From contig NZ_CP048289.1 of assembly GCF_014084105.1 (NCBI RefSeq), forward strand, positions 5,155,922 through 5,219,921: 64,000 nt of DNA, written 5' to 3'. The notes under the pieces were generated by a model, which saw only the letters and a list, made by a program, of their open reading frames with translations, was not told the origin of the DNA and ran no database searches. The stretch's first letter is position 1, and each line of letters opens with the position of its first letter. The DNA comes from Streptacidiphilus sp. P02-A3a (lineage in GTDB: Bacteria; Actinomycetota; Actinomycetes; Streptomycetales; Streptomycetaceae). Positions 1-32,561 of this stretch are shown piece by piece. Both the position numbers and the translations under genes were made by a program.

Positions 1-1
1 G

Positions 2-3000
2 GACGTGCTGGCGGCCGCCTGGCAGCGGGTGACCGACCGCACCGGGGTGCTGCGCGCCCGGGTCGCCTGGCAGGACGTGCCCGAGCCGCTGCTGGTGGTC
101 CAGCGCCGGGCGACCGTGCCGGTCACCCGGCTGGACTGGCGCGACCTGCCCGAGGACGTCCGCCGCGCCCGCCTGGGCGACCTGCTGGACCGCGACCGCG
201 CGCGCGGCGTCGACCTGGCGCGGGCCCCGCTGCAACGCCTGGCGCTGGCCCGGGTCTCCGACACCGCCGTCCAGGTGGTGTGGACCTTCCACCACCTGGT
301 GCTGGACGGCTGGAGCCTGTTCCAGGTGCTGTCGGACGTCTTCACCGCCCACCGCGCCCTGTCCGCGCACGGACCGGACGCCCCGGTCGCCCTGCCGGAC
401 CGCCGCCCCTACCGCGACTACCTGGCCTGGCTGGGCGGCCGCGACTGGGCCCGCGCCGAAGGGCACTGGCGGGACCGGCTCTCCGGGCTGGCCGAGGCCA
501 CCCCGCTGCCCTGGGACCGCGAGCCGCGGGAGACCCACCGCGCGGAGTCCAGCCAGGCGGTCCGGGCGACCGTGCCCGCCGCCGCCACCCGGGCGCTGGA
601 GCAGCTCGCCCGGACCTCGGGGCTGACCCTGAACACCCTGGTCCAGGGCGCGTGGGCACTGCTGCTCGGGCGTCAGGCGGGCCTGGACGAGGTGGTGTTC
701 GGCACCACCGTGTCCGGGCGGCCGGCCGAGCTGCCCGGCTCCGAGGCGATGACCGGCCTGTTCATCACGACCCTGCCCACCCGCACCACCATCGCGGGCG
801 ACGGCACCCTGCTGGACTGGCTCCGTCGGTTGCAGCACGAGCAGAGCGAGGACCGGCGCTTCGACTACGTGCCGCTCACCCGGATCCGGACGTTCACCGG
901 CCTGCCCGAGCGGGTCGCGCTGTTCGACAGCATCGTCGTCTTCGAGAACTACCCGGTGGACGACGACCTGGCCGCCGCCCACGGTCTGGGCCTGAGCGGC
1001 CTGGACGGCATCGAGACCACCAACTACCCGCTGAGCCTGGTCGCCTACCCGGGTCCGGAGCTGGACCTGCGGCTCTGCTACGACCCGGAGCTGTTCGACG
1101 CCGCCACCGTGCGGCGGATGGCCGGGCAGCTCACCGTACTGCTCGCGGGCATGCCCGAGGGCGGGCAACTCCCGCCCGCGCGGCTGCCGTCGCTCACCGC
1201 CGACGGCCGCGCGCGGGTGCTCCACGGCTGGAACGACACCGCCGTCGACCTCCCCGAGCGCAGCGTCGCCGAGCTCTTCGCCGAGCAGGTGCGCCGCACT
1301 CCCGACGCGACCGCCCTGGAGGCCGGTGCCGAGCGGGTCAGCTACCGGGAGCTGGACGCCCGCGCCGCCGCCCTGGCCGACCGGCTGCTGGCGCTCGGGG
1401 TCCGGGTGGAGCGGCCGGTCGGGGTGCTGCTGAACCGTTCCGTCGGGCTGATCGAGGCGCAGCTGGCACTGGTCCGCACCGGCGGGGTGTACCTGCCGCT
1501 GGACGGCCGGGCGCCCCGGGAGCGGCTGCGCCGGATGCTCGCCGAGACCGGCGCGGAGCTGCTGCTCACCGACGCGCGGTGGGCGGAGACCGCGGAGGCC
1601 CTGCTCCCCGGCCGGGTGCTGCGGCTCGACGGCCCGCTGCCCGCGCCCCGGCCCGGAGCGGCCCCGGCCGCCCCGGCGGTGCATCCCGACAACCTCCAGT
1701 ACCTGATGTTCACCTCGGGCTCCACCGGCGTCCCCAAGGGCGTCGCGGTGCGCCAGCGCGACGTCGCCGCGCTCGCCCGGGACCGGGCCTTCAGCGGCCA
1801 CGACCGGGTGCTGGTGCACTCCCCGCACGCCTTCGACGCCGCCACCTACGAGGTGTGGGTGCCGCTGCTGCGCGGCGGCACCGCCGTGCTGGCCCCGCCG
1901 ACGGAGCTGGACGCCGCCGTGGTCCGCCGCGCCGTCACCGAGCAGGGCGTGCGCTGCCTGTGGCTGACCGTCGGCCTGTTCCGGCTGCTCGCCCAGGAGG
2001 ACCCGGCCTGCCTGCGCGGCGCCCGGGAGGTCTGGACCGGCGGCGAGGCGGTGCCCGGCGCGGTCGTCCGCCGGGTGCTGGAGGCCTGCCCCGGACTGAC
2101 CGTGGTCGACGGCTACGGACCGACCGAGACCACCACCTTCGCCACCCGCCGGGTCTTCCGCTCCGGCGACCCGCTGCCCGCCGTGCTGCCGATCGGCCGC
2201 CCGCTGGACAACACCCGGGCGTACGTGCTGGACGCGGCGCTCCAGCCGCAGCCGCCGGGCATCACCGGGGAGCTGTACCTCGCCGGGGCCGGTCTGGCCC
2301 GGGGCTACCAGGGGCGGCCCGGGGAGACCGCGGCCCGCTACCTCGCCGACCCCTTCGGTCCGCCCGGCGGCCGGATGTACCGCACCGGCGACACCGTGCG
2401 CTGGAGCGACGACGGCGAGCTGCACTTCGTCGGCCGCGCCGACGACCAGGTCAAGATCCGCGGGTTCCGGATCGAACCCGCCGAGATCGAGGCGCGGCTG
2501 ACCGCGCACCCGGGCGTCGCCGAGGCGGTCGTGTCGCTGGACCAGGACGCCGGACGCAAGCGCCTGGTCGCCCACCTGGTGCCGGTCGGCGGCGGCCCGG
2601 CGCCGTCCGCCTCGGCGCTGCGCGCGCACCTGGCGGCCGACCTGCCGGACTACATGCTGCCCGCCGCGTTCGTCACCGTGCCGGAGCTGCCGCTGACCGG
2701 CAACGGCAAGGTGGACCGGCGGCGGCTGCCCGCGCCCGACTGGTCGGCCGCCGGGGACAGCGCGTACCGCCCGGCGGGCACCGGGACCGAGCGGGTCCTC
2801 GCCGCCATCTGGGCGGAGCTGCTCGGGGTGGAGCGCGTCGGCGTCGACGACAACTTCTTCATGCTGGGCGGCGACTCGATCCTCAGCATCCAGGTGGTCT
2901 CCCGGGCCCGGGCGGCCGGGCTCGCGCTGAGCCCGCGCGACCTGTTCCGGCACCCCACGGTCGCCGCGCTGGCTGCCGCTGCGGGCACCGCCGGGTCCGT

Positions 3001-6000
3001 CGCCGGTACCGGGCCGGTCCACGGCGAGGTCCGGCTCACCCCCGTCCAGCACTGGTTCCTGGACCCGCAGCCGACGCAGGCCGCCCACTTCAACCAGTCG
3101 GTGCTGGTGGCGGCGCCGGGCGAGGTCGATCCGGAGGTCCTGCGCCGGGCGCTGACCGCCCTGTGGGCGCACCACGACGCGCTGCGCTGCCGGTTCACCG
3201 CCGACGCCGACGGGGCCTGGCGGCAGCACTGCGCCCCGGCCGACGCCGCCCCGCCGGAGCTGCTGCGGGTCTGCGACCTCGGCGGGCTGGATCCGGCGGC
3301 GGCCGAGCAGACCGAGGCGCGGGTGACCGCGGCCGCGCAGGCCGGGTTCCGGTTGGACTCCCCGCCGCTGTTCACCGCCCGGCTGTTCACCGGCGACGGG
3401 GCCCGGCCCGCCCGGCTGCTGCTGACGGCGCACCACCTGGTGGTCGACGGCGTCTCCTGGCGGGTGCTGCTGGAGGACCTGGAGACCGCCTACCGGCAGG
3501 CCACGGACGGACGGCCGCTGCGGCTGCCCGCGCGCACCAGCTCCGTCCAGGAGTGGACCCGCAGGCTGCACGAGCACACTGGGAACGGCGGCTTCGCCGA
3601 CCAGTCGGCGCACTGGCGGGCCGTCGCCCGGCACTGCGCGGCGCCGCTGCCGGTGGACGGCGACGGCGACGGCGGCAACACCGGCGCCGACCTGCGGGCG
3701 GTGACGGTCGTCCTGGACCGGGAGCGCACCGACCAGCTGCTGCGCAAGGTGCCCGGGGTCTACCGCACCCGGATCGACGACGTCCTGCTGACCGCCCTCG
3801 GCCGGGTGCTCGCCGGGTGGACCGGACGGCGCACCGTCGCCGTCGGCCTGGAGGGGCACGGCCGCGAGGACCAGCTGTTCGAGGACGTCGACCTGTCCCG
3901 CACGGTCGGCTGGTTCACCACCCTGTTCCCGGTCGCGCTGGAGGTCCCGGAGGGGGACTGGGGCGCCGCGCTGAAGTCGGTCAAGGAGCAGCTGCGGGCG
4001 GTGCCGCAGCGCGGTCTCGGCTACGGCGCGCTGCGCCACCTGGCCCGGGATCCCGGGCTCGCGGACGCGGCGACCCCCGGTGTCAGCTTCAACTACCTGG
4101 GGCGGTTCGACTGGTCGGCGCCCGGCGCGGCCCTGGTCGGCGCGGTCCCCGGCGGCCTCGACGGCGCCGAGGCGCCCGGCACCGCGCGCCCGCACCTGCT
4201 GGACGTGGTGGCCCGGGTGGAGCGGGACCGGCTGGAGATCAGCTGGTACTACAGCGACCGGCTGCACCACGAGCGGACCGTCACCGGGCTCGCGGAGGGC
4301 ATGCTGCGGGCGCTGGAGGAGATCGTCGCGCACTGCGCCCTCCCGGACGCGGGCGGCCGCACCCCCGCCGACTTCCCGCTGGCCCGGCTCGACCAGGCGG
4401 GCGTGGACCGGGTGGTGGGTGACGGACGCGCGGTGGCGGACGTCTACCCGCTGACGCCGATGCAGGCCGGGATGCTCTTCCACAGCCTGCTGGACCCGGC
4501 CGGTGGCAGCTACCTCAACCAGGTGCAGCTGGTGCTGACCGGGGTCACCGACCCGGACGCGCTGGCCGAGGCGTGGCGCCGGACCGTGGACGCCAACCCG
4601 GTCCTGCGCACCCGGCTGGCCTGGCAGGAGACCGCCGAGCCGGTCCAGGTGGTGCAGCGGCGGGCCGCCCTGGAGGTGGCCCGGCACGACTGGGGCGGGC
4701 GGTCGGCGGAGCCCGACGGGCCGGAGATGGCGCGGCTGCTGGCGGAGGACCGGCGGCGCGGCGTCGACCTGACCGCCGCTCCGCTGATGCGGCTGGCCCT
4801 GATCCGGCTGTCGCCGACCCGGGTGCGGCTGGTGTGGACCTTCCACCACGTGCTGCTCGACGGCTGGAGCGCGGCCCAGGTCTTCGACGAGGTGTGCGAG
4901 CGCTATGCCGCGCTGGCCTCGGGACGGCAGCCGCGGCTGCCCGAGCGGCCGCCCTTCGGCGACTACCTGCGCTGGCTCGCCGGTCAGGACCGGGCCCGGG
5001 CCGAGCGGTACTGGCGGGAGACGCTGGCCGGGTTCCCGGCGCCCACCGGGCTGCCCCGGGACCGGCGGCCCGCCGAGGCGCACCGCGCCTCCTCGTCCGC
5101 GTCGGTGCGGGTGAGCCTGGACGCCGAGCTGTCGGCGCGGCTGCGGGAGACCGCCCAGCAGGCGGGGCTGACCGTCAACACCGTGCTGCAGGGCGCCTGG
5201 GCGCTGCTGCTACAGCGCTACGGCGGCGGTGACGACGTGGTGTTCGGCACCATCGTCTCCGGCCGCCCGGCCGAACTGCCGGGCGTGACCTCGATGGTGG
5301 GCCTGTTCATCAACACCCTGCCGACCCGGGTGCGGATCGACGGACGGGCCCCGCTGCGGGACTGGCTGAGCGAACTGCAGGCCGCCCAGTCGGAGTCCCG
5401 GCGGCACGACTTCGTCTCGCTGGCGCAGGTGCAGACCTGGAGCGAGGTGCCCGGCGGGACCAACCTGTTCGACAGCATCCTGGTCTTCGAGAACTACCCG
5501 TTCGACGCGGACGCGATCGCCCGGCACGGCCTGGGCATGGAGCAGGAACGCGACGTGGAACCGACCAACTACCCGCTCAGCGTGGTGGTGGCGCCGGGCG
5601 ACACGCTGTCGGTCAACCTCGACTACGACCCCGCCGCCTTCGACGCCGCGACCGTCGCGGGCCTCGGCGCGGGCCTGCGGACGCTGCTGGCGGGCATGGC
5701 GGCCGGTCTCGACCGGACACCGGCGGAGCTGCCGCTGGTGGAGCCGGAGCGCGGACGCGAGCTGCTGGAACGATTCGGCGGAACGGTGGCCGACGCCCCG
5801 CGGCGCACCCTGGCCGAGGCGTTCGGCCGCCGGGCCGCGGCCACCCCCGACGCCCCGGCCGTCCGCTGCGGCTCCGAGCTGCTCAGCTACCGGGAGCTCG
5901 ACCAGCGGGCCAACCGGCTGGCCCGGCTGCTGGTCGCGGCGGGCGCCGGACCGGAGCGCTTCGTCGCGCTGGCGCTGCCGCGCACCGCCGACCTGGTGGT

Positions 6001-9000
6001 GGCACTGCTGGCGGTGCTCAAGAGCGGCGCCGGCTACCTGCCGGTGGACCCGGGATACCCGGCCGACCGGATCGCCTTCCTCTTCGCGGACGTGCGGCCG
6101 GACGCCGTGGTCACCGGCGCCGGGACGGCCGACCGGCTGCCGCGGGGACCGTTCACCCGGATCCTGCTGGACGACCCCGACTGCGCCGCGCGGCTGGCCG
6201 CCGCCTCGGCCGCCGACCTCGGCGACGACGAGCGGTCCGGGCCGCTGCTGCCGGAGCACCCCGCGTACGTGATCCACACCTCGGGTTCGACCGGCCGTCC
6301 GAAGGGCGTCGTGGTCGCCCAGTCCTCGGTGCTGGCCCTGACCGACTGGGCGGCGGCCGAGTTCGGCGGCCGGGGGCTGGCCCACGTGCTGGCCTCCACC
6401 TCGCTGAACTTCGACGTGTCGGTGTTCGAGATCTTCGCGCCGCTGCTGGCGGGCGGCTGCGTGGAACTCGTCCGCGACCTGCTGGCCCTGGCCGAGCGGG
6501 CCGAGCCGTGGCGCGCGGGCCTGCTCAGCGCGGTGCCCTCGGCCCTGGAGCGGCTGCTGGCGGAGGACGCGGTGCGGGTGACGGCGGACACGGTGGTGCT
6601 CGCGGGCGAGGGCCTGCCCGCCCGGACCGTCCGCCAGGTGCGCGCGGCGATACCCGGCTGCCGGGTGCTGAACATCTACGGCCCGACCGAGGCCACCGTC
6701 TACGCCACCGCCTTCGGCTGCGACCCGGCCGACCCCGACCGCGACCCGCCGATCGGCCGACCGGTCGGCGGCGCCCGGGCCTACGTGCTGGACGACCGGC
6801 TGCGCCCGGTGCCGGTGGGCGTGCCCGGGCAGCTGTTCCTGGCCGGAACCGGCGTGGCGCGCGGCTACCTGGGCCGCCCCGGCCTGACCGCGTCCAGGTT
6901 CCCGGCCGACCCCTACGGTCCGCCCGGTCGGCGCATGTACCGCACCGGCGACCTGGCCCGCTGGACCGCCGACGGCGACCTGGTCTACCTCGGCCGCACC
7001 GACGACCAGGTGAAGGTGCGCGGCTTCCGGATCGAGCTCGGCGAGGTGGAGGCCGCGCTGGCCGCCCACCCGCGGGTGTCGGCCGCCGCCGCCCGGGTGG
7101 TCGAGCACGACGGCCACCGGCGGCTGGTGGGCTACGCGGTGCCGCGCGACGGCGGGCTGCCGGACCCGGCGCAGTGGCGGGCCTTCCTCGGCCGCACCCT
7201 CCCCGACCACCTGGTCCCCGCTCTGGTGGTGCCGCTGGAGCGGCTGCCGCTGGGCGCCACCGGCAAGCTGGACCGGCGGGCGCTGCCCGATCCGGTGTGG
7301 GCCGCCCCGGCCGGGCGCGGCGACCGGCCGCCGCGCACCGACGCGGAACGGACGCTCGCCGCGATCTGGTCCGAGGTGCTCGGCCAGCCGGAGGTGAACG
7401 CGGACGACAACTACTTCGCGCTGGGCGGCGACTCGATCCTGGGCATCCAGATCGTCTCGGCGGCCCGCCGGGCCGGGCTGGCGCTGACGCCCCGCCAGCT
7501 GTTCACCCACCAGACCGTCGCCGAACTCGCCGCCGCCGCGACCGACTCCCCGACCGCGGCCCCCGCCGCGGTCGCCGCCGAGCAGGGCCCGGTGGTCGGC
7601 GGGGTTCCGCTCACCCCGGTCCAGCACTGGCTGTTCGAGACCGTTCCCGGCGACCCGGCCCGGTTCGTCCAGGCGGTCTCCTTCGAGCTGGTGGCGGACG
7701 CCGACCCGGCGCTGCTGGGCGCCGCGCTGACGGCGGTGCTGGAGCAGCACGACGCGCTGCGGCTGCGGTTCGCGGCGAACGACGGCGACGGCGACGGCGG
7801 CAGCAGCGGCGACGGGCGATGGCGCCAGCACGGCACCGCCCCCGGCGGTCCGGCCGAGCCGCGGGTGCACGAGCTGCCCGGCGGCGCGGCGGCGGGACCC
7901 GCGGTCGCGCTGGCGGCCGAGTCCCTGGCCGGGAGCTTCGACCTGGCCGCCGGTCCGCTGCTGCGGGCCGCGCTGTGCCGCTTCGCCGACGACCGGCGCC
8001 CGGTGCTGCTGCTGGCCGCGCACCACCTGGTGGTGGACGCGGTGTCCTGGCGGCTGCTGCTGGAGGACCTGGACACCGGCTACCGGGCGCTGCGGGCCGG
8101 CGGGCGGATCGACCTCGGCCCGAAGAGCACGTCGTTCCGGGCCTGGGCCGAGCGGCTGGCCGCGCACACCACCGGCGGCGGATTCGACGACGAACTCGCC
8201 CACTGGCACGCCGTCGAGGACCCCGCGCCGCTGCTGCCGACCGACCGTGCCGGGGCCAACACCGCCGCCGCCGAGCGGACGCTGACCGTCGGCCTGGACG
8301 CCGAGGAGACCCGGCGGCTGCTGCGGGACGTACCCGAGGCCTACCGCACCCGCGTCAACGACGTGCTGCTCTGCGCCCTGGGCCGGGTACTGGCCCGCTG
8401 GACCGGCCGCGACCGGGTGGCCGTGGCGCTGGAGGGCCACGGCCGCGAGGACCACCTGTTCCCGGACGTCGACCTGGCCCGGACCGTCGGCTGGTTCACC
8501 ACCATGTACCCGGTGGTGCTGGAGGTACCGCGGGAGGCGGACACCGGCACGGCGCTGAAGGCGGTCAAGGAGAGCCTGCGGGCGGTGCCGGGCGGCGGCC
8601 TCGGCTACGGCGCGCTGCGCTACCTGCGGCCCGCGCCGGACCCGGAGCTGCCGGGCCTGCCGCTGGTCGGCTTCAACTACCTGGGCCGCCAGGACTGGAA
8701 CGGCGCCCCGGGCGGCCTGCTGCACGCCCCGCACGGACCGCTCACCGGCGGGATGGACCGTTCCGCGGACCGGCCGCACCTGCTGGACGTGCTCGGGCAG
8801 GTCAGCGCCGGGCGGCTGGAGCTCACCTGGTCGTACTCCGGCGAGGTGCACCGGCGCGAGACCGTCGCCCGGCTGGCGGCCGAGACGGCGGCGGAGCTGC
8901 GGGCCATCGTCCGGCACTGCGCCGAGCCCGGCGCGGGCGGGCGCACCCCGTCCGACTTCCCGCTGGCCCGGCTGGACCAGGCGGCCGTCGACCGGCTGGC

Positions 9001-12000
9001 GGGCACCGGGCGCGAGGTGGCCGAGATCTATCCGCTGACGCCCACCCAGACCGGTATGGTCGTGCACGGCCTGGACGAGGCGGAGCACGGCCTCTACGTC
9101 GAGCAGATCACCTTCGTCCTGGACGGCGCCCGCGACCCGGCGCTGCTGGCCGCCGCCTGGCAGCACGTGGTCGACCGCACCCCGGTGCTGCGCACCGCCG
9201 TGGCGCTGCGCGACGTGCCGGTGCCGCTGCAACTGGTGCGCCGGGAGGCGGCGCTGCCGGTCACCGGGCACGACTGGAGCACGCTGCCCGAGCGGTCGCG
9301 CGCGGCGGAGCTGGAGCGGCTGCTCGGCGAGCAGCGGGCCACACCCTTCGCCCTGGACCGGGCCCCGCTGCTGCGCCTGGCCCTGGTCCGGCTGGGGCCG
9401 GACGCGGTGCGCGTGGTGTGGACCTTCCACCACCTGCTGCTCGACGGCTGGAGCGTCTTCCACGTGCTGTCCGACGTCCTGGTCGCGCACGCCGCGCTGG
9501 CCCGGGGCGAGCAGCCGGTGCTGCCCGAGCGGCGGCCCTTCGCGGACTACGCCGCCTGGCTGGCCGCCCGCGACCGCGCCGGGGCCACCGGGCACTGGCG
9601 CGACGTGCTGGCGGACCTGGCCGCGCCCACCGCGCTGCCCTACGACCGCAGGCCCGCCGGGGACGCCACCGCCCGCTCCGGGACCTGGCTGTCGCAGCGG
9701 CTCGGCGAGGCGGCGACCGACCGGCTGCTGGAGTTCGCCCGGCGGCACCGGCTCACCCTGAACACCCTGGTCCAGGGCGCCTGGGCGCTGCTGCTGTCCC
9801 GCTGGAGCGGTGAGCGGCGGGTCTGCTTCGGCACCACCGTCTCCGGCCGCCCGGCCGACCTGCCCGGCGCCGACACCGTCGTCGGCCTGTTCATCACCAC
9901 CCTGCCGGTGCGGGTCGCCGTCGACGGCGGCGCCCGCTGCGGCGCCTGGCTGCGCGCGACGCAGGAGGCCAGGGCCGAGGACCGCAGGTTCGACCACGCG
10001 CCGCTGACCGAGCTGCACGGACTGAGCGGACTCCCGCCGGGGACCCCGATGTTCGACAGCCTGGTGGTCTTCGAGAACTACCCGGTCGGCGACGCCACGG
10101 CGGGCGCGCACGGCCTGCTGCTGCGCGACCTGGACGCCAGGGAGGCCACCAACTACCCGCTCACCGTGGTCATCTCCCCCGGCGAGCGGCTCAGCGTGGA
10201 ACTCGGCTACGACCCGCGCTGCTTCGACCCGGACACGGCGGAGTCGCTGGCCGGGCAGCTGCTGCACACCCTGTCCGCGCTGGCCGCCGCGCCGGACACC
10301 GCCCGGCTGGACGACATCGACGTGCTGCCGCCCGGGCAACGGGCCCGGCTGCTGCGCCCGGCGGCGCGCCCGGCGCTCGGCCCGGTGCCCCCGGCCACCC
10401 TGCCCGACCTGGTCGAGGCCGCGGTGGACCGCTGGCCGACCGCGACCGCGCTCAGCGCGCCCGGCCTGGAGCTCCGCTTCGCCGAGGCCGAGGCCCGGGC
10501 CAACCGGCTGGCGCACCGGCTGATCGCCCGGGGCGCCGGTCCCGGCGGCCTGGTCGCGCTGCTGCTGCCGCGCTCGGCGGAGATGCTGCTGGCCGAGCTG
10601 GCGGTGGCGAAGACCGGCGCCGCGTTCCTGCCGGTCGACCCGGCCTACCCGGACGAGCGGATCGCGCTGATGCTGCGGGACGCCGCCCCCGCGCTCACCC
10701 TGGACGCCAAGGAGGTGTCCGAGCTGCTGGCCGCGCCCTCGGGCGGCGTCCCCGACCACCGGCCCACCGACGCCGACCGGACCCGCCCGCTCGACCTGGA
10801 CGACCCGGCGTACGTCATCTACACCTCCGGATCCACCGGCACCCCGAAGGGCGTCGTGGTCACCCACCGCGGTCTGGCGGCGTTCGCCGCGGCCGAGGCG
10901 GCGCACTACCAGGTGGCGCCGGGCGACCGGGTGCTGGCCTTCGCCACCCCCAGCTTCGACGCCTCGGTGCTGGAGCTGTGCCTGGCGCTGCCGCACGGCG
11001 CCCGGCTGGTGGTGCCCGCCCCCGGCCCGCTGCTCGGCGCGCCACTGGCCGAGGTGCTGCGGGCGGAGGGGATCACCCACACCCTGCTGCCGCCGGCCGC
11101 GCTGGCCACCCTGCCGTCCGACTCCCCGGCGACGCTGCCCGCGCTGAAGACGCTGATCGTCGGCGCCGACGCCTGCGGCGCCGACCTGGTCGCCCGCTGG
11201 GCCCCGCACCACCGGATGGTCAACTCCTACGGGCCGACCGAGGCCACCGTGGTCGCCGCCTGGTCCGCCCCGCTGACGGCGGACGGCGCCGCGCCGCCGA
11301 TCGGCCGCCCGCTGCCCGCCACCGGGGCCTACCTGCTGGACGCCCGGCTGCGGCCGGTCCCCGACAACGCCCCGGGCGAGCTGTGGCTGAGCGGACCGGC
11401 GCTGGCCCGGGGCTACCTGGGACGTCCCGGCCTGACCGCCGCCCGGTTCACCGCCGACCCGTTCGGGCCGCCCGGCAGCCGCATGTACCGCACCGGTGAC
11501 CTGGTCCGCCGCGACTCCGGCGGCGAGCTGCACTACCTGGGCCGCGCCGACCACCAGCTCAAGCTGCGCGGCCACCGGATCGAGGCGGGCGAGGTGGAGG
11601 CGGCGCTGGTGCGCCACCCGGGCGTGCTGGACGCGGTGGTGAGCGTCCGCGAGGACGAACCCGGGCAGCAGCGGCTGGTCGCCCACCTGCTCGCCGCCGC
11701 CGACGCCGGGGCGCCGCCGACCGCCGCCGAGCTGCGCGCGCTGGCGGCCCGCTCGCTGCCGGGGTACATGGTCCCCTCGGCGTTCGTGGTCCTCGACCGC
11801 TTCCCGCTCACCGAGAACGGCAAGACCGACCGGCGCGCGCTGCCCGCCCCCGCGCCCGCGGCCGCGGTCACCGAGCAGCAGCGGGCCGCCCAGGTGGCGC
11901 CGCGCACGCCCACCGAGGAGGCGGTGGCGGCCATCTGGGCGCAGGCCCTGGGCACGGCCGTCGGCGTGGAGGACGACTACTTCCTGCTCGGCGGCGACTC

Positions 12001-12175
12001 CATGCGCGCCCTGCTGATCGCCTCCCGCGCGAACGACGCCTTCGGCGTCGCGCTCACCCCCCGCGACGTCCTGGTCTCCCGCACCGTGGCCGCCCTGGCG
12101 GAGCTGGTGGAGGAGCACGTGCTGAGCGAACTCGAAGACGCCGCGTACGGCGGCCCCGACGATGACGAACGGTGA
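2..12175 (+). CDS. NRPS1, three modules visible, 5' end outside window
   Basis: Cytosolic multimodular peptide synthetase; the reading frame is already open at base 2, so the true start lies upstream. Domain order with approximate nucleotide limits: C (2-1190, lacks its first ~50 residues), A 1240-2740, T (Ser codon 2876), E 3020-4390, C 4435-5710, A 5800-7290, T (Ser 7433), E 7590-8970, C 9020-10310, A 10410-11850, T (Ser 11999). All C domains keep HHxxxDG (HHLVLDG, HHVLLDG, HHLLLDG) and look like the D-donor (DCL) type that follows E domains, so an E module is expected just upstream. The E domains keep HHxxxD and EGHGRE. Specificity codes read by eye: DAYWWGGTFK (resembles the valine code DAFWIGGTFK), DVFSVAIVYK (unassigned) and DALLIGSVVK (hydrophobic or aromatic, uncertain). 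No thioesterase. The stop lies 13 nt before the likely start of NRPS2, which argues for co-translation and a hand-over from an L-configured residue. Confidence 0.95.
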   Translation, partial: DVLAAAWQRVTDRTGVLRARVAWQDVPEPLLVVQRRATVPVTRLDWRDLPEDVRRARLGDLLDRDRARGVDLARAPLQRLALARVSDTAVQVVWTFHHLVLDGWSLFQVLSDVFTAHRALSAHGPDAPVALPDRRPYRDYLAWLGGRDWARAEGHWRDRLSGLAEATPLPWDREPRETHRAESSQAVRATVPAAATRALEQLARTSGLTLNTLVQGAWALLLGRQAGLDEVVFGTTVSGRPAELPGSEAMTGLFITTLPTRTTIAGDGTLLDWLRRLQHEQSEDRRFDYVPLTRIRTFTGLPERVALFDSIVVFENYPVDDDLAAAHGLGLSGLDGIETTNYPLSLVAYPGPELDLRLCYDPELFDAATVRRMAGQLTVLLAGMPEGGQLPPARLPSLTADGRARVLHGWNDTAVDLPERSVAELFAEQVRRTPDATALEAGAERVSYRELDARAAALADRLLALGVRVERPVGVLLNRSVGLIEAQLALVRTGGVYLPLDGRAPRERLRRMLAETGAELLLTDARWAETAEALLPGRVLRLDGPLPAPRPGAAPAAPAVHPDNLQYLMFTSGSTGVPKGVAVRQRDVAALARDRAFSGHDRVLVHSPHAFDAATYEVWVPLLRGGTAVLAPPTELDAAVVRRAVTEQGVRCLWLTVGLFRLLAQEDPACLRGAREVWTGGEAVPGAVVRRVLEACPGLTVVDGYGPTETTTFATRRVFRSGDPLPAVLPIGRPLDNTRAYVLDAALQPQPPGITGELYLAGAGLARGYQGRPGETAARYLADPFGPPGGRMYRTGDTVRWSDDGELHFVGRADDQVKIRGFRIEPAEIEARLTAHPGVAEAVVSLDQDAGRKRLVAHLVPVGGGPAPSASALRAHLAADLPDYMLPAAFVTVPELPLTGNGKVDRRRLPAPDWSAAGDSAYRPAGTGTERVLAAIWAELLGVERVGVDDNFFMLGGDSILSIQVVSRARAAGLALSPRDLFRHPTVAALAAAAGTAGSVAGTGPVHGEVRLTPVQHWFLDPQPTQAAHFNQSVLVAAPGEVDPEVLRRALTALWAHHDALRCRFTADADGAWRQHCAPADAAPPELLRVCDLGGLDPAAAEQTEARVTAAAQAGFRLDSPPLFTARLFTGDGARPARLLLTAHHLVVDGVSWRVLLEDLETAYRQATDGRPLRLPARTSSVQEWTRRLHEHTGNGGFADQSAHWRAVARHCAAPLPVDGDGDGGNTGADLRAVTVVLDRERTDQLLRKVPGVYRTRIDDVLLTALGRVLAGWTGRRTVAVGLEGHGREDQLFEDVDLSRTVGWFTTLFPVALEVPEGDWGAALKSVKEQLRAVPQRGLGYGALRHLARDPGLADAATPGVSFNYLGRFDWSAPGAALVGAVPGGLDGAEAPGTARPHLLDVVARVERDRLEISWYYSDRLHHERTVTGLAEGMLRALEEIVAHCALPDAGGRTPADFPLARLDQAGVDRVVGDGRAVADVYPLTPMQAGMLFHSLLDPAGGSYLNQVQLVLTGVTDPDALAEAWRRTVDANPVLRTRLAWQETAEPVQVVQRRAALEVARHDWGGRSAEPDGPEMARLLAEDRRRGVDLTAAPLMRLALIRLSPTRVRLVWTFHHVLLDGWSAAQVFDEVCERYAALASGRQPRLPERPPFGDYLRWLAGQDRARAERYWRETLAGFPAPTGLPRDRRPAEAHRASSSASVRVSLDAELSARLRETAQQAGLTVNTVLQGAWALLLQRYGGGDDVVFGTIVSGRPAELPGVTSMVGLFINTLPTRVRIDGRAPLRDWLSELQAAQSESRRHDFVSLAQVQTWSEVPGGTNLFDSILVFENYPFDADAIARHGLGMEQERDVEPTNYPLSVVVAPGDTLSVNLDYDPAAFDAATVAGLGAGLRTLLAGMAAGLDRTPAELPLVEPERGRELLERFGGTVADAPRRTLAEAFGRRAAATPDAPAVRCGSELLSYRELDQRANRLARLLVAAGAGPERFVALALPRTADLVVALLAVLKSGAGYLPVDPGYPADRIAFLFADVRPDAVVTGAGTADRLPRGPFTRILLDDPDCAARLAAASAADLGDDERSGPLLPEHPAYVIHTSGSTGRPKGVVVAQSSVLALTDWAAAEFGGRGLAHVLASTSLNFDVSVFEIFAPLLAGGCVELVRDLLALAERAEPWRAGLLSAVPSALERLLAEDAVRVTADTVVLAGEGLPARTVRQVRAAIPGCRVLNIYGPTEATVYATAFGCDPADPDRDPPIGRPVGGARAYVLDDRLRPVPVGVPGQLFLAGTGVARGYLGRPGLTASRFPADPYGPPGRRMYRTGDLARWTADGDLVYLGRTDDQVKVRGFRIELGEVEAALAAHPRVSAAAARVVEHDGHRRLVGYAVPRDGGLPDPAQWRAFLGRTLPDHLVPALVVPLERLPLGATGKLDRRALPDPVWAAPAGRGDRPPRTDAERTLAAIWSEVLGQPEVNADDNYFALGGDSILGIQIVSAARRAGLALTPRQLFTHQTVAELAAAATDSPTAAPAAVAAEQGPVVGGVPLTPVQHWLFETVPGDPARFVQAVSFELVADADPALLGAALTAVLEQHDALRLRFAANDGDGDGGSSGDGRWRQHGTAPGGPAEPRVHELPGGAAAGPAVALAAESLAGSFDLAAGPLLRAALCRFADDRRPVLLLAAHHLVVDAVSWRLLLEDLDTGYRALRAGGRIDLGPKSTSFRAWAERLAAHTTGGGFDDELAHWHAVEDPAPLLPTDRAGANTAAAERTLTVGLDAEETRRLLRDVPEAYRTRVNDVLLCALGRVLARWTGRDRVAVALEGHGREDHLFPDVDLARTVGWFTTMYPVVLEVPREADTGTALKAVKESLRAVPGGGLGYGALRYLRPAPDPELPGLPLVGFNYLGRQDWNGAPGGLLHAPHGPLTGGMDRSADRPHLLDVLGQVSAGRLELTWSYSGEVHRRETVARLAAETAAELRAIVRHCAEPGAGGRTPSDFPLARLDQAAVDRLAGTGREVAEIYPLTPTQTGMVVHGLDEAEHGLYVEQITFVLDGARDPALLAAAWQHVVDRTPVLRTAVALRDVPVPLQLVRREAALPVTGHDWSTLPERSRAAELERLLGEQRATPFALDRAPLLRLALVRLGPDAVRVVWTFHHLLLDGWSVFHVLSDVLVAHAALARGEQPVLPERRPFADYAAWLAARDRAGATGHWRDVLADLAAPTALPYDRRPAGDATARSGTWLSQRLGEAATDRLLEFARRHRLTLNTLVQGAWALLLSRWSGERRVCFGTTVSGRPADLPGADTVVGLFITTLPVRVAVDGGARCGAWLRATQEARAEDRRFDHAPLTELHGLSGLPPGTPMFDSLVVFENYPVGDATAGAHGLLLRDLDAREATNYPLTVVISPGERLSVELGYDPRCFDPDTAESLAGQLLHTLSALAAAPDTARLDDIDVLPPGQRARLLRPAARPALGPVPPATLPDLVEAAVDRWPTATALSAPGLELRFAEAEARANRLAHRLIARGAGPGGLVALLLPRSAEMLLAELAVAKTGAAFLPVDPAYPDERIALMLRDAAPALTLDAKEVSELLAAPSGGVPDHRPTDADRTRPLDLDDPAYVIYTSGSTGTPKGVVVTHRGLAAFAAAEAAHYQVAPGDRVLAFATPSFDASVLELCLALPHGARLVVPAPGPLLGAPLAEVLRAEGITHTLLPPAALATLPSDSPATLPALKTLIVGADACGADLVARWAPHHRMVNSYGPTEATVVAAWSAPLTADGAAPPIGRPLPATGAYLLDARLRPVPDNAPGELWLSGPALARGYLGRPGLTAARFTADPFGPPGSRMYRTGDLVRRDSGGELHYLGRADHQLKLRGHRIEAGEVEAALVRHPGVLDAVVSVREDEPGQQRLVAHLLAAADAGAPPTAAELRALAARSLPGYMVPSAFVVLDRFPLTENGKTDRRALPAPAPAAAVTEQQRAAQVAPRTPTEEAVAAIWAQALGTAVGVEDDYFLLGGDSMRALLIASRANDAFGVALTPRDVLVSRTVAALAELVEEHVLSELEDAAYGGPDDDER

Positions 12176-12188
12176 GGAACGCACGACC

Positions 12189-32189
<20,001 letters not shown>

Positions 32190-32193
32190 CCAC

Positions 32194-32218
32194 CCGACCC
32201 CGACCCCGACCCCGACCA
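32194..32218 (+). repeat. Short tandem hexamer repeat before mbtH
   Basis: The 62-nt gap between NRPS2 and the MbtH gene holds about four tandem copies of a CCGACC-like hexamer, then CGACCACCA-type degenerate copies, before the GGAGGA ribosome site at 32239-32244. It is probably replication slippage; no function is visible. Confidence 0.6.
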
Positions 32219-32251
32219 CCACGACCACCACCGACGACGGAGGAACGAGAG

Positions 32252-32455
32252 ATGGACGAGAACACCCGCTACCAGGTGCTGCGCAACGACGAGGAGCAGT
32301 ACTCGCTGTGGCCGACGGACGTCGAGGTGCCCGCGGGCTGGCAGCCCGTCGGCAAGGAGGGCTCCGAGGCGGAGTGCTCCGCCTACGTCGACGAGGTCTG
32401 GACCGACATGCGCCCGCGCAGCCTGCGCGAGCGCATGGAGAACGCCGGGGCCTGA
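32252..32455 (+). CDS. MbtH-like NRPS chaperone (first copy)
   Basis: 67-residue MbtH-family protein, full length for the family. It shows the family pattern: NDEEQYSLWP near residue 11, the VPAGW segment, and the C-terminal WTDMRPRSL block with conserved Trp residues. MbtH proteins bind adenylation domains and are often needed for their solubility and activity. The start is fixed by GGAGGA at 32239-32244, 7 nt before the ATG. It follows NRPS2 by 62 nt in the same direction, so it is probably in the same operon and serves NRPS1/NRPS2. A second paralogue lies at 44528. Confidence 0.95.
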   Translation: MDENTRYQVLRNDEEQYSLWPTDVEVPAGWQPVGKEGSEAECSAYVDEVWTDMRPRSLRERMENAGA

Positions 32456-32461
32456 CCGCCC

Positions 32462-32493
32462 GGGGCGGGGGCGCCGACCGGCGCCCCCGCCCC
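32462..32493 (+). terminator. Strong GC hairpin after mbtH
   Basis: Perfect 14-bp inverted repeat (32462-32475 with 32480-32493) around a 4-nt GACC loop, beginning 6 nt after the MbtH stop codon. There is no T tract, as is usual for Streptomyces terminators. It would end or attenuate the NRPS1-NRPS2-mbtH transcript before the acetyltransferase gene. Confidence 0.7.
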
Positions 32494-32561
32494 CGCCCCG
32501 CACCCATCCGGACACCCGTCCCGCGCACCCATCCGCACCGCGAACACCTTGGAGGAACGCC

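Noticed and set aside
1690-2150. Reading the A domains with the LWLTxGLF motif as hydroxyphenylglycine-specific
   Set aside because: Aligning the pocket positions gives DA(Y/F)WWGGTFK, closest to the valine code DAFWIGGTFK and unlike the DIFHLGLL-type Hpg code.
7900-8560. E domains with HHLVVDA or HHLAVDS instead of HHxxxDG taken as inactive
   Set aside because: The catalytic His and Asp remain, as does EGHGRE. A small residue change after Asp is common in active E domains.
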